From: Collybiopsis luxurians FD-317 M1
Lineage: Eukaryota > Basidiomycota > Agaricomycetes > Agaricales > Omphalotaceae
Direction of reading: 5' to 3'
Assembly: GCA_000827265.1 (NCBI GenBank)
Contig: KN834763.1
Coordinates: 682,001-746,000, forward strand
Length of the DNA: 64,000 nt
The notes beneath the pieces were generated by a model. The model was given only the letters and a program-made list of their open reading frames with translations. It was not told the DNA's origin and made no database searches. Shown piece by piece: positions 12,700 to 25,170 of the stretch; position 1 is the stretch's first letter, and every line of letters begins with the position of its first letter. A program made the translations under genes and the position numbers.

Positions 12700-13623
12700 A
12701 TGTCCCCCGCCTCACAGTCAAGTTCCCCCCCAATGGATCATCATCCTCTAATCAATACTCGTCCTCACATCACCTATTCTTCCATGCCCATGCACATGTA
12801 TCCTCTCACTCCAAACTCTCAGCGTTCTCTCCGCACAAAACGCAGGCAAGTCAAGAATGCTTGCACCAACTGTCAGAGAGCTTGCAAGAAGTGTGACGAT
12901 GCTCGTCCCTGTCTCCGTTGTATCAAGTATGGAATCCCATCCTCAGAGTGTGTCAACTCGACGCGAAAGGAAAGGAAAAAAGGTGTCAAACGAGGTCCTT
13001 ATAAGAAGCGCGATTGCAAAGGTATGTGTTGCTTTTGCTCGACCGGCTCATCTGGCCTTACCATGTGCTTTCTGCCTCCTCAAGGTCGCGCAAGTACCAA
13101 CAGCGCTGACCAAATTGACGACCCTGTTGAATACGAACAGGTGTCCTCAGCATCGAACGGTGAAGGTTGTGACTCAAGTTCAGCAATGTCTCCTTCGCCG
13201 ACAACGGTTTATTACATGGCTCCCCCAGCTTCAGCTTACACCACTCAATTTGTGCAGCATGCTGGCCCTTCATCATCTCATTCCCTGCCACTGCCGAAAG
13301 CAGCTGAGCCAAGAGCAGTTGTCGATGCCCTCCCTCATCATTCACTCCATCACAGCCATCCATCACTTTATGTTGTCTATCCTCCCCCTCCACTGCCTCC
13401 GCCCCTTCCATTACCTGCTCAGACTTCATTAAATCACCAATATTCTACACCACATCATATCTATCAGTCTCCACCTCTTTATCACCATCCTTATCCAACT
13501 TACCAGTCTTACCCCCCTTCTTATGTACCGCATCATCATCCCGATCTTCACCAACAGCCTTTGATGTTACAGGCAGGCTATACCTATCAGACATACCTCG
13601 GGGAACATGGTGGGGCAAAGTAG
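12700..13623 (+). CDS. Zn(II)2Cys6 fungal-type transcription factor
   Basis: 286-residue fungal zinc-cluster DNA-binding protein. The cluster CTNCQRACKKCDDARPCLRC (residues ~53-72), with a sixth Cys after IKYGIPSSE, fits C-X2-C-X6-C-X5-C-X2-C-X9-C. It is followed by a basic linker, RKERKKGVKRGPYKKRD. The rest is low complexity: Ser-rich, then a His/Pro/Tyr-rich C-terminus (HHPYPTYQSYPPSYVPHHH), possibly an activation region. No fungal-specific transcription-factor middle homology domain is visible, so the protein is short for this class. One intron, 13022-13084, is 63 nt long with no in-frame stop, and can be mistaken for coding sequence. Removing it gives DCK-GRASTNS. The target genes are unknown. 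Confidence 0.87.
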   Translation: MSPASQSSSPPMDHHPLINTRPHITYSSMPMHMYPLTPNSQRSLRTKRRQVKNACTNCQRACKKCDDARPCLRCIKYGIPSSECVNSTRKERKKGVKRGPYKKRDCKGMCCFCSTGSSGLTMCFLPPQGRASTNSADQIDDPVEYEQVSSASNGEGCDSSSAMSPSPTTVYYMAPPASAYTTQFVQHAGPSSSHSLPLPKAAEPRAVVDALPHHSLHHSHPSLYVVYPPPPLPPPLPLPAQTSLNHQYSTPHHIYQSPPLYHHPYPTYQSYPPSYVPHHHPDLHQQPLMLQAGYTYQTYLGEHGGAK

Positions 13624-16600
13624 TAAACTCGTCCATTTATTTACTGCTTTCTTATTTGCTATCTTAGCTATGCTTCCTGTGCGTACGTGTAGCGATCATC
13701 CTACACTTGCAGCTTTTTATGTTATCGTACTTGCTGTCGGGTAGTGTACTGTATATTGGCTTGCACCTACATTAATTGATTACGAGGCTCAGGGGAACAT
13801 TCACACATGTACTACATATATTACGAGGCCAGAATACATTTGTTGGACTCAAACCTTGCTTGTCGTCATTAGTCAAAAAAGTTTACGCCGATATGGAAAA
13901 AACCATCTCGCAGATTCATTCTCCATCATGCCTGAACTTTATTTGCCAGCTTCTCGACTGGAAACACGTTCTTCTGGACCGGAAACACGTTAGCGGTACT
14001 GACATGATTGGGACGCGACGCGACGCGTCTCGTCGGGAAAATAAGCGCGTGGTACAATCAACAGCCGTCGCCATTTCATTCCGATCGCCCCGATTTTGAT
14101 TTCAGATTGTCGTCGAGTTGATGATGAACCAGTTGCAAACGAGATTCGAGCTCAGCGATTCGACCATCTGAGCTATTTTAATTTTTTTTAGGGCAATCCG
14201 AGAGAAAATACTCTTTGTCTGTTCGTTTTTGGTCAGGTATGAAGGAAATTTTGAGCACAATTTGTCACATTAAGAGCTCACACACCGCCGTAATTGGCAT
14301 GGCCCCTCCGCCCGAAGGAGACGTGGAAACCGGAGACAAGACATCCTGATTTCTTTATACCTGGATATTTCCAGGCTGATCTACGGCGTACAGAGAGTAG
14401 AAAATATCCTCGTACATTTCCGTTTCTAGTAAGAAACTGATGCAGAGAAACTGGCGGGCGAACCGGTTCAAGAGAATCGTGTATATACAATTTCTAAAAC
14501 ACTCTTAGCCGTCCACGCACCGGTAGTTGGGAAATTTATTACTGGGTCGGGCTTTGTCTGCGCTGGTTCGTTGGCTGCAAAAGTGAGCTATTGAGCCTAA
14601 GACATTGTCAAATCAAAGCCGAAGACTCGTACGCCGCTTGTCAACTAAGTCTGACGATTACAATGTTTGCTTTTGGGAGCTACGTGAGGATATAGAGGAA
14701 TGCGGAATGCGGAATGCAGTACGTGCGCTCACCTTGCTTGCTGTAACGCAACGTTCGCTCTTCTCTAGTTTGCTGCAGCTCCCTCACCTCCCCACTTTCT
14801 CTTCCAACCATTCAATTTTCGGGAAGACAGCAAGCCGACTTTGTTCACAGGGATAAACCTTCACTCTTCGCTACAGAACCACATTGCTTTCAAGAAAGAA
14901 AACGTGGGCAACCTCCAGCTCGACGGGTACCAAATTTTCGGCAGCACACATTCGTCAGTACCTGGACTCCACAACTTGGGTATCAGTCTATAACCAGCGG
15001 AATTCCAGCGACGACCAGACCCTTCAGCCGTGATTAGACTTGCCGACCATCTCGTAGTCCTAGCCATGCCGTTGAAGAGTTGCCCGACGCCACTAGCACG
15101 CACTTCCCTTCCATTCTAGCAGCAATGGCAAACGAATGGGAAAACCACAGAGGAGAGAAGAAGCCTAGTAACGCCGCCACGATGTTGATTCCTTCGGTCT
15201 TTCCAGCTACAGTTCCTCAAGCAGTGGACGAGCCCTCGACATTAACGGTGCACGCTGTCCATTTATTCCTGACAGCTTAGCGAATCAAAAGAAATGCACA
15301 GATGGGAAACATCTAACAGAGCATCCAGGGATGACAATCCTTGCTTCGATCCGGTCCCGTTTATCCAAGCCATGACCGCCAACATTCATACACGCGATCC
15401 CGAAGTACGACATCGAACAGCAATTTCTCGGTCGACTGGTCATCCAAGCAACGACGAAAAGCAGCTCCCCTCCGCGGCGGCGAACAAGGAAAATCTTCAA
15501 GAGGTAAAGCAAAACCCATCGACGCAGCACGATATTCTTTCGTCATATCCACCTACGGCCAAACGAAGGCGTTCAGCTGCTTGACCACTCCTTCCCCAAG
15601 CGCGCTGCAGGAACGGAACTGAAATTATCCAGAGGGCACCGAAAGACCAAATCAATCGGCGAAAGACGACGAGACCCCAAAAATGACCGCCAATCGTTGC
15701 CTCTGCGATTTAACCCCCGCCACTCTGCCTCAACCCTTCAAGAAAGCGAACAGTCATCCTAGTCACTGACTCAGAGCCATTGAGGGGCAGCATGCTCGCA
15801 CTCACAAAATACAGAGTCTACTGGTCGCCGTCGACCCTGTAGAAGAGGTGTTGAGTCCGGGTGTGGGCAAAGCACTAGGAATATTCAAGACATCGTAGGC
15901 TCCGTACCCAATCCCAATAGGTTCATCGTTTTCAGCATTGAGCCATTATTATAGCATGCTCTTCTGGAAACGCAATCTTGTCCGCCCTAGAATGTCTCAA
16001 AATGGACCTGTGTTCTATCCGGCAAAGTCAACGTGGAAACGATTTTGTTTGCAGCATTGACCGCCAATAATTGTTGCTATCGATGAAGAGGCTTCAACTG
16101 TTGTCAAAGACAGTATGGGTCTGGGATGGAGGAAGTTGGCTGGTCATTTGGTAGGGGAAGTAGGAGAGGTTGAGAGTGAACACTCTTGCAGGTATTCCAC
16201 TGTAGACTTGTAAAACGTTGGGCAGACAAGCAAACCGCAGATATTGACCATGGTCAGAGGAATGAGAGAGGATGTGAAAGAATTTAGGGAGTATCTGGAC
16301 CGCCATTTATATCCGCTCTGTCCCAATTCACCGGAGTTCGAACTTGCTTAGACGTTCATCGTAAAGGCGTAAAGGGACGAACATTCATCGCATAGCAGCT
16401 TCTCTGAATCTCTCGGTTTGAATCCTAGAGTTAGGCTTCTTCAATACGTGGATCTGGGTCGCGAACATTCTGCTTCTGCTCTGAGTTTCCAGAAGGTGCG
16501 TGGAGTACTTTCCTGTGACAAACGTTAAACACTAAACGTTTGGATAGCTGCTATACACCAGCAATATTTACAAAGTTGAGAAGACCGCTAGGCCTCAACA

Positions 16601-16739
16601 TATACCCTGAGCCAACTCCACAAGTAGCGCACATCCTTCGGGGGACTCGACTTTGGGACAGCGAAACCCTTCGAGTTCGCGTGCTAGTTTGACTGTACAC
16701 TTGAAACACCAGCGCCTTTCCCAAGGCTAACTCTACATG
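13624..16739. other. Gene-poor region, no convincing gene
   Basis: About 3.1 kb without a recognisable gene. It holds the factor's 3' UTR, a short direct repeat (ggaaacacgtt at ~13960 and ~13980), a GACGC microrepeat near 14016, a tRNA-like relic (14121-14175) and scattered frames under 110 codons. The longest plausible plus-strand frames (14605-14856, 15080-15280, 15294-15584) are separated by stops without good splice sites and match nothing I recognise. They could be a decayed gene. Confidence 0.4.
14121..14175 (-). other. tRNA-like relic with Pol III box A
   Basis: On the minus strand, TAGCTCAGATGG (ending at 14175) matches the internal box A of tRNA genes. GGTTCATCATC, 44 nt downstream, is an imperfect box B. 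The arm AGCTCAG...CTGAGCT is self-complementary, but no acceptor stem or anticodon arm can be built. It is best read as a degenerate tRNA or a tRNA-derived element, not a working tRNA gene. Confidence 0.3.
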
Positions 16740-18330
16740 AGATTTGGCTTGGTAAACTGCCCCTCCTGCATGTGTTCATCCTTCAACGATGATCAAAACC
16801 CAGACGCATTTCCGAGATTGTACCAGTGGACTCTTCATTGGCGTATGTCACGAACAACAAGAAGTTTGGTGCTGTTATTCCCGTGGTATTGTGATAAAGT
16901 GAAGGGACGACACTACGGGGCGAGATGAAGAAGAGAAAGTGTGAAGTGTTGTGAACGATGTACGCGTTGGAGGGATGTACCGGAGGTCGACGTGAAGCTG
17001 GGATCCGAGGCAATTGGCAAACGGATTGGGTTTGAGGACTCTGATGCAGAAGGGTAATATTCAATGCGGACTGTGGTATGAGGATGGTACTAAAGATCCA
17101 GCAGACTGCAAGTTACACGAGGTCTGGCAAGTCCTCTTTCTCCCATGCACGGCAAGAGTCCCTGGAAGAGCTCAAGGTAGGTTGTAGGAGGTATGCATTG
17201 GTATCTAATCGTTGCTTCGTTATCAGAGTAGACTGAGCGCACCGCCAGAGGTTTGCCGGTGACATTGAGCAACCTCGTAAAATCGCCTACGCATCACTCC
17301 GGGAGTCGTCACGACGATGTAAAGTAGGCAGCAGCAAGTCCGCCTACCCTTCCTCGAAAATGGTCTTTCTCATTTAAGTCTGGAGGTACGAGCTGAAGTA
17401 CACGCGGGATGAAAGGTGGGTCCATGAATTTACTAAACCTCAGTGGCATGCTCTTCCGCACCGGAGGTTGACTGGAGTCTTTGGCTTGGAACACTGCCTG
17501 TCGCATGTAATCATCCTCCGACCGTGATTAAACTCAGGCGCACTCCGCCAGAAAGGGCTGAGATTGTAACAACGGATTCGTCATTAGGATACAGTATATC
17601 GCGAGCGGCAGGAAGTTTGCCACTGACGTTCTCGTGTGGATTATTATAAAGCGAATGAGTGATTGAAACGGAGCGAGATGTGTAGAGGAGAAGGGAGAGT
17701 GTAGAGCGTCGTGAACAACGTACACTTTGGAGAGATGAACTGGACATTGGCATGAAAGTTGGGATCCGAGGGAAACCGCAAAAGGGGCAGGTTTGGAGAG
17801 TCAGAGGCAGAAGGTGACATTCAATATCCTCTTCATCCCGTTTCCAGCAAGAAATATTGGAAGAGCTCAAGACAGGACACAGGAGGTGAGCGTTGACACT
17901 TAGCAAAATAATTATCATTGCCTCGTTATCAGAGCAGAATGGGCGCACTACTGGAGGGTTGCCAGCAGCAAATCTGAGGTTGCTATCAAGCAAATTCGTA
18001 GGATCGTCGACGAATGACTGCGAGAGTCGCAACGATGATGTAAACTAGGCAGCAGCAACCTTTCCCTGAGGCTGGTCTTTCTCGTTCAGGTTCGGGTGTA
18101 CTGGCTGGAAAACCGAGCGCAAATGTCGCATGAATCTACGTATGCGCATAGTCCAAGGCCGAGGAAATGTCTTCTGTGGCTCTTGAAAAACTCCAAATCT
18201 CTAGACTCCTCGATGGGTTATGCGAATAGCCTTCGCATCCGAAGCTTGTATATTTACTTTGAAATTTGCCGAAGGTAGGTCAACGTCTTTACTGAACCTC
18301 ACTGGCTTCCTCTTCAGCGCCAGAGGTTGG
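16740..18330. repeat. Diverged tandem duplication, two copies of roughly 0.7-0.85 kb
   Basis: Copy A (about 16740-17470) and copy B (about 17475-18330) align along their length with many substitutions and indels. Matching anchors are: gggatccgagg at 17000 and 17761; gaagagctcaag at 17165 and 17860; cgttatcagag at 17218 and 17923; aggcagcagcaa at ~17326 and ~18047; and an aacctca/gtggc block at ~17437 and ~18296. The offset grows from ~700 to ~860 bp through indels. The minus strand keeps related peptides in both copies (VYSDNEAT versus FCSDNEAM, and PLRFSK versus PVRFSK), so the ancestor may have been coding. No intact gene remains. Confidence 0.7.
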
Positions 18331-19069
18331 TTACGGTGCCTCCTAAATGCTCGACGGACAGTACGTCTGTAAACCCTTCTACTTGAAACCGAATCAGAGC
18401 CCCAAACACTGGAGGAAATATGCATGAAGCAGGGACTCACGGATGGCTGAAGTTGATAACTCCTCAAGTCCCGCGACGAAGTCCTCGAATTATTTAATGC
18501 CTCGTTGATCCATTCCTGACCCCTGTTACTTCAAACTTGATAGGAACTTTCCCCCCATCCTTCCCCTGATTGAGGTATGTCTGCTGGGCGCGTATAGTTG
18601 GGGTAAAATCGTGGTCGAACTGGACAATAAGCTCAGCGGTTCTTGTGGGATGGTGTGGAGGAACTTGTGCGTAGTGGCGGCAGCGCGTGAAACCAAAATC
18701 ACAATCATATTGTCTGACCGTGCAAAAATCCCCTTTCGAGGCCAAATTCCAAGTCCGCCCGATAAATTCCGGACGCAATTTCGCCTATGATTTTTCCTAC
18801 CCCAAAATGTCGGAGAGAAGAGGGTTAAATCATTCAACATCTACTCATATTACGAGGCGGAGAAATTGTCAAATGCATCGGGTCGTATTTTTTTTGAATT
18901 TACTCAGATGAAGTCTCTGTCGCCAGTACCACCAGGAGCCACCTAGAAGATTGAAGCGTGTCTCAAAAGGGCTGATCTGCGTCGAAAGGACAAAAAAAAA
19001 TTCCAATTGCGTTCTGCCCATCATACTACATGATATATTTAGTTTTTACTGAACGTCGCCTCTTCCTGC
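18331..19069. other. Gene-poor spacer
   Basis: About 0.7 kb between the tandem duplication and the mitochondrial kinase gene. A minus-strand frame at 18494-18778 (94 codons) is the longest. It has no recognisable domain and no clear flanking splice sites. The right part is probably the kinase 3' UTR. Confidence 0.4.
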
Positions 19070-20618
19070 CTAGATTTCTGAATCACCCGCTTCGTCTAGA
19101 CAGCGCAATTTGAGATAAACATCGCATCCTACGACAAGCTCAGTACGATGGAGGAGGAAAAGAATGGACCTTGCAACGCACCCCAGCCTTCAAGGGACAT
19201 CAAGTCTAGAGATCCACCAAAATATCTAACAAGACATGAGACGCGAAGCGAAAATCGGAAGGACCTCAGGCTTACTTTGCATACAAACGACTCATCGGAA
19301 GGCCATAACCAAGCCCAGCAATCGTACCAAGACCGGTTTGCAACCCCTTGCCAGTGATTTCCCCGAATAGATTACCTTGCCCCACACCTCCGTCACCGAT
19401 GGCTGCACTTCCTCCAACATGCTGAGCAGCATACGGTCCCCCGCCGCTGCCATCATCACCACTCGCGCCTCGACCTGCAGTTGTGAATGCATAGGAGAAG
19501 ATTTGTGAAATATTGGCTGGAGCAACTCCGCCTCCCTGATCCCGTATACGTATCGAAAAGTAGTTGGGGCTAGATCCTGGAAGCCGTCTAGGAGCAGACA
19601 GAGTAATTAAAATAGATGGTAACGAGCTTCGATCCTTGTTTTTCTTGGAATGATGCTCAACCGTAGCGCGAAACGCGTTTTTCAAAATTTCGGTCAGAAT
19701 GTATTCGAGATGCACCGGTACGTAGCTGCGTCATTTACTCAGTCAAGTAGCGAAAAAGCAGCGAGAAAGTGCTCACGCAAAAGTAGCATGTCGGTCACCT
19801 TCAATAGTTATGGTGGGGCTCGCGCCTAAAGTGGCTTCACAAAGTTCATTGACAAAGGATCCACACATACGAACCATATCTGCTGGTGAACATTGCATGT
19901 TTACGACACCGGCATTAGGATAAGTCGGGTCATGAATGGCCCGGGACACAGATATGTGCTGCTCTGCAATCAATCGCACCGATATACGGTTGCGAATTGC
20001 ACCATCCAGAAACTCGCTGATTTGAGAGTTCGTCATGTATTTGGAGCACTCTTGGAAGCTTCAAATCGTCGTATAAGTATAGAGTAGAAAGGTTGAATCT
20101 GATTCAGAGATACCCTTTGGCAAGCGTAGGGACATCATTCGCATGTTTCTCGACCAAGTCTTCGAGACTTTCAGCAAACTTTGCATTGTCTTCCAGCGTT
20201 TTTGGTGTTGGATAAGTTGCGAGCCACATAAAGCTCTCTCTGTGTGCAGCCAAAATACTTGCTACGTATCTGTGACCGTGCAATGAGGATCCCGAAGTGA
20301 CTCGGTCATGGAATCTGTTACATACGGATTAGTTCCAACAATGAAAGGCAAAGATTCTATTGATTGAATTCTGGTAGCAAGCCGCCTAGGTATCTCCTCG
20401 AGAGCATAGGATACAGACGCAAGTACTGAAGCGGGCGTAAGGGGTTGGAAAGATAGCATTGCGGAGAGATTCAACGGCCGATGTGGGGAAGAAGCATATT
20501 TAGCTAAAAGCTCAGTGACCTCTTTCGGTCCAGGAGCAGGGGCACGGCGAACGAACTGTCGACGGCGAGGTAGAAGCAAAGTAAAGGAGTTTCTGAGCGT
20601 TCGAGATTTTAGGATCAT
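19070..20618 (-). CDS. Mitochondrial pyruvate/branched-chain dehydrogenase kinase (PDK/BCKDK family)
   Basis: GHKL-fold protein kinase that inactivates the E1 subunit of a mitochondrial 2-oxoacid dehydrogenase complex by Ser phosphorylation. The start at 20618 gives an Arg-rich presequence (MILKSRTLRNSFTLLLPRRR). Motifs: N box EYILTEILKNAFRATVEHH, G1 box IRIRDQGGG, G2/G3 GLGTIAGLGYGLPMSRLYAK, then YFGGSLDLMSLEGWG and CDVYLKLRCLDEAGDSEI to the stop. The last two exons are short and were recovered by splicing across ~19227-19276 and ~19119-19174. Unusual is a Gly-rich insert (GDDGSGGGPYAAQHVGG) in the ATP-lid region, seen in some fungal family members. EILKNAFRAT resembles BCKDK and yeast Pkp2, but the substrate cannot be settled from sequence. 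Confidence 0.9.
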
Positions 20619-20677
20619 GATAGTTTCATGTCGAGCAGCATCCAGCGGCCGGCATTTGGATTTCTTCCTCGACCATC
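20619..20677. promoter_or_regulatory. Short bidirectional promoter (59 bp between start codons)
   Basis: Only 59 bp separate the divergent ATGs of the mitochondrial kinase (20618, minus) and the small membrane protein (20678, plus). Both 5' UTRs and any shared promoter must fit here or lie within the opposite gene. Confidence 0.5.
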
Positions 20678-21136
20678 ATGGGCTCAGCGACAGCTACAGA
20701 CCCAGACTTGGCCCCGATATCTGTTATCATACAGCATGTTCCTATTATCCTGTCTTACACTGCGCGAACAGTCATTTCATTCTGTTACTTTGCCTCTTGG
20801 GTGATTCGCTCGACTCTCTCATACCCGACTCTTCTCCTTCTTCCGCCAGCTGGCTTCATTTTGTCTATAACCTTTTACCTCTTTGCTCCTGTTATCGTCT
20901 TCTTCCAGGTTCTTCTGGATGTATTGGTGTTCACCCCTTACAATCTCGCGCTTTATTTCTTGGACGCGGTTTATCCGTTATACGTGTTCTGCGGAGTAGC
21001 TTCCATCACAGGAATCCTCATCGGTTTGCTAGCAAAGCGACTCGTAGTCCAAATCAATAAAGTAGCTAGATTTGAGGTGGCAGGTGAACAGTCCAACAAA
21101 CGTAGGGAGGAACAGGTGAAATGGGAGGAAGACTAA
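20678..21136 (+). CDS. Small multi-pass membrane protein, unknown function
   Basis: Single-exon 152-residue protein. Several hydrophobic segments are visible: about residues 32-48 (VISFCYFASWVIRS region), 52-75 (LLLLPPAGFILSITFYLFAP), 78-98 and 105-122 (FCGVASITGILIGLLAKRL). A charged, probably cytosolic C-terminus follows (EQSNKRREEQVKWEED). No catalytic motif is visible, and I do not recognise the family. It looks like a conserved fungal organelle or ER membrane protein. Its head-to-head position with the mitochondrial kinase suggests shared expression but no shared function. The ATG is the first in the frame. Confidence 0.72.
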   Translation: MGSATATDPDLAPISVIIQHVPIILSYTARTVISFCYFASWVIRSTLSYPTLLLLPPAGFILSITFYLFAPVIVFFQVLLDVLVFTPYNLALYFLDAVYPLYVFCGVASITGILIGLLAKRLVVQINKVARFEVAGEQSNKRREEQVKWEED

Positions 21137-21555
21137 CCAATGTACACCACATGAAGTTACTTTTGGTGCGTATGTTTCATGACACATTTTTCCTGCTATT
21201 CTGAACTGACAGAACTGCATACGGTACATTCAGCCTGAGCAGTGGGATGAAAAAGCCATTCAATTATATCAATGGCATTGAACTCTCGTTCTGTACGCGT
21301 TTTCCGCTGTTACCTTTCGAGTATGTAGAGTATATTGACCGAATGCTCCATTCAGACCGCAAACTCTAGCCAATTTCGTCAATCGACACTTGCCTTATCT
21401 GCTTGTCTGATGAATGGCCATTGCCTTGCAATCTCAAATACCGTTTGCACTGCTAGTACCTGTTTCAATTATCCAAATGCAAGAGACCATTGTACCTGGG
21501 CTGCGACAAAGATGCGGCGCTCTAATGCGACAATTGTTCAGGTGTCGTGTTCCGT

Positions 21556-22712
21556 CTAGTAATTTGTAGGAAAAGTAGCAAAGTCCCAATCCTTCGCATC
21601 TGCCATCAATCGCGTATCTAGCGTGTCGTTTCCCGCACCTACATACAACACTTTGGTGAAAGCGGCGGCAGACCAATACGCGAATGCAGTTCCCCCGGGA
21701 ATAAATGCGACATCGCCCTCTAAAAGTATGTTGGTCTCCCCTGCCATCTGAATCATCAGCCCCCCTTCAATGACCTGGAATGCGGTATGGTTCGTCAATG
21801 TGATTCCTGCGGGATCACTGCCATTGAATAGCCGAGACAGAGTAAGAGTTCCCATTGTAAAGTTGCCGTTGCTCTGGACAGGAGTTATCAGTGGTTGAAT
21901 AATCTGGTATGCGCCATCCTCGTGGAGATATTTGGGACCAAAGTCGTTGGCAACGAAAAAAGGCGTAACCGAATCTTTCGCAAGCTCGTTGAGTCCCGTG
22001 TGCCAAACGGATGTCGAAGGAGCTGTTCCGTTGACTAAATCGCGTCGGGGCTCGAAGTCGAGTTTAGCATAAACGTCGAAAGCTTCAAGAGCACTAATTT
22101 GGTCAGGATCATTTCCTGCGCTGGTCGACGCGTTCCATGCAGTGACATTGAACGGTGAATGAGTTTCTGCTTTGTAATTAGAAGTTGCGATAGCGAAAAA
22201 TAGCTGTCTGTGTCCTTGAGTTGATTGGTTGCCAGAAAGCCTGAGTTATGAACGCACTCAAATCCGCCAGGCTGGATGACTCCAGTCATTTCACTGTTTG
22301 GCTCTGTCAACTGGAAGGTATGGGTCGTATTTTGAGGCACAGCTCCATAATCCCCGACACTCAGCTTTCGAGCTTCGTTCACCCTGACATCACTCTTTTC
22401 AGCCCACAGCTGGAACCCACCTTTGAGACAGAAAAAGTTCTCAAAATGCACTTGGTGGATATGCGGAAGGACTCCGAGATCGCTCGATGCCGGCGCGGAC
22501 GTGCTGAGGAGAGTGAACAACCCTCCGGATGCCTGCCCTGTCACCGGGAACCTATAGATTTGTGAACCAATTGCCACAGCCTGAGCTGGTGCGAAGCGTT
22601 CGATGAGGTATGGTTGTACGGTTGAAGGTGCTTCAGCAACCCAAAGTGAGTTCGCGGCTGTGACCAAGAGGCCAGATGCTACGACAAAAGCTGGCAGAAA
22701 AGTTGGGTGCAT
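21556..22712 (-). CDS. Secreted bicupin, quercetin 2,3-dioxygenase-like
   Basis: 368-residue bicupin, close in length to fungal copper quercetin 2,3-dioxygenase, which opens the flavonol ring and releases CO. The start MHPTFLPAFVVASGLLVTAA is a clear signal peptide. The N-terminal cupin has the metal motif HIHQVHFENFFCLKGG (two His and a Glu) and a distal His in NTTHTF. This matches the His-His-Glu-His copper ligands known for the Aspergillus enzyme. One intron, 22208-22257 (50 nt), joins PGGFE to QLFFAI. Without splicing the frame stops early. The second cupin (GITLTNHTAFQVIEGGLMIQ, GDVAFIPGGTAF) lacks the ligand set. Several N-X-S/T sites fit secretion. The substrate is inferred; other cupin oxidases are possible. 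Confidence 0.85.
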
Positions 22713-23076
22713 TTATGACAGGGCGTTGGAGGGGAGCCCTTTTTCCTGTTCATAAATCATTTCCTTTGCGACTCTTCGTGGGTCTTTTGATACATCCGTC
22801 AGACTGCAGCTGCGGAAAGTCGGGCGGCTCGAGACCAGAGAGGTAATACTAATGAAGCACTCGTTTTTGATACTGTAGCTGATGCGACTTATGCATACAT
22901 CACACGACCCACGACCTTCGGACGAGTTAAAACATAAGATATACGCTTAAACTGCACCGAGGGTCGGGCCCGCGCCTTTAATCTCACCTCAAGATGGAAT
23001 GTACACACTGAAAGCTTTCAAGTTCTCTAGACTTGAATAAGAAGAAAAAAAACTACCAATAAAATATTGAAACAGT
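22713..23076. other. Promoter of the bicupin gene and 3' flank of RPT1
   Basis: This 364 bp spacer has no ORF of interest. The left part is upstream of the minus-strand bicupin gene. The right part (AT-rich, near 23040-23076) is the RPT1 3' UTR. Confidence 0.5.
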
Positions 23077-25010
<1,934 letters not shown>

Positions 25011-25170
25011 GATAAATGAAAATACTTGGTGGTAGGAGGTCAGGAAGGGCTTACGCGTATGACGCGTCCGTGATTCCAGCTCGGCCGGAGCTCCGTAACC
25101 TTAACCCTAATTCGGACAACTCACCGGTGATACTGTAACTCCTAATATCTCTCAACTTTGGACGACGATC
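25011..25170. promoter_or_regulatory. Bidirectional promoter RPT1/VMA1 with an AACCCTAA element
   Basis: 160 bp between two divergent housekeeping ATGs. It contains ttaaccctaa at 25101-25110, one and a half telomere-type repeats. This matches the AACCCTAA box bound by Tbf1/TRF-type Myb proteins in promoters of other fungi. No TATA box is evident. The element is seen directly. Its use here is inference. Confidence 0.45.

Noticed and set aside
15294..15584. 96-codon plus frame (MHRWETSNRASRDDNPCFDP...)
   Set aside because: No domain recognised and upstream frames are broken by stops; kept only as part of the gene-poor region.
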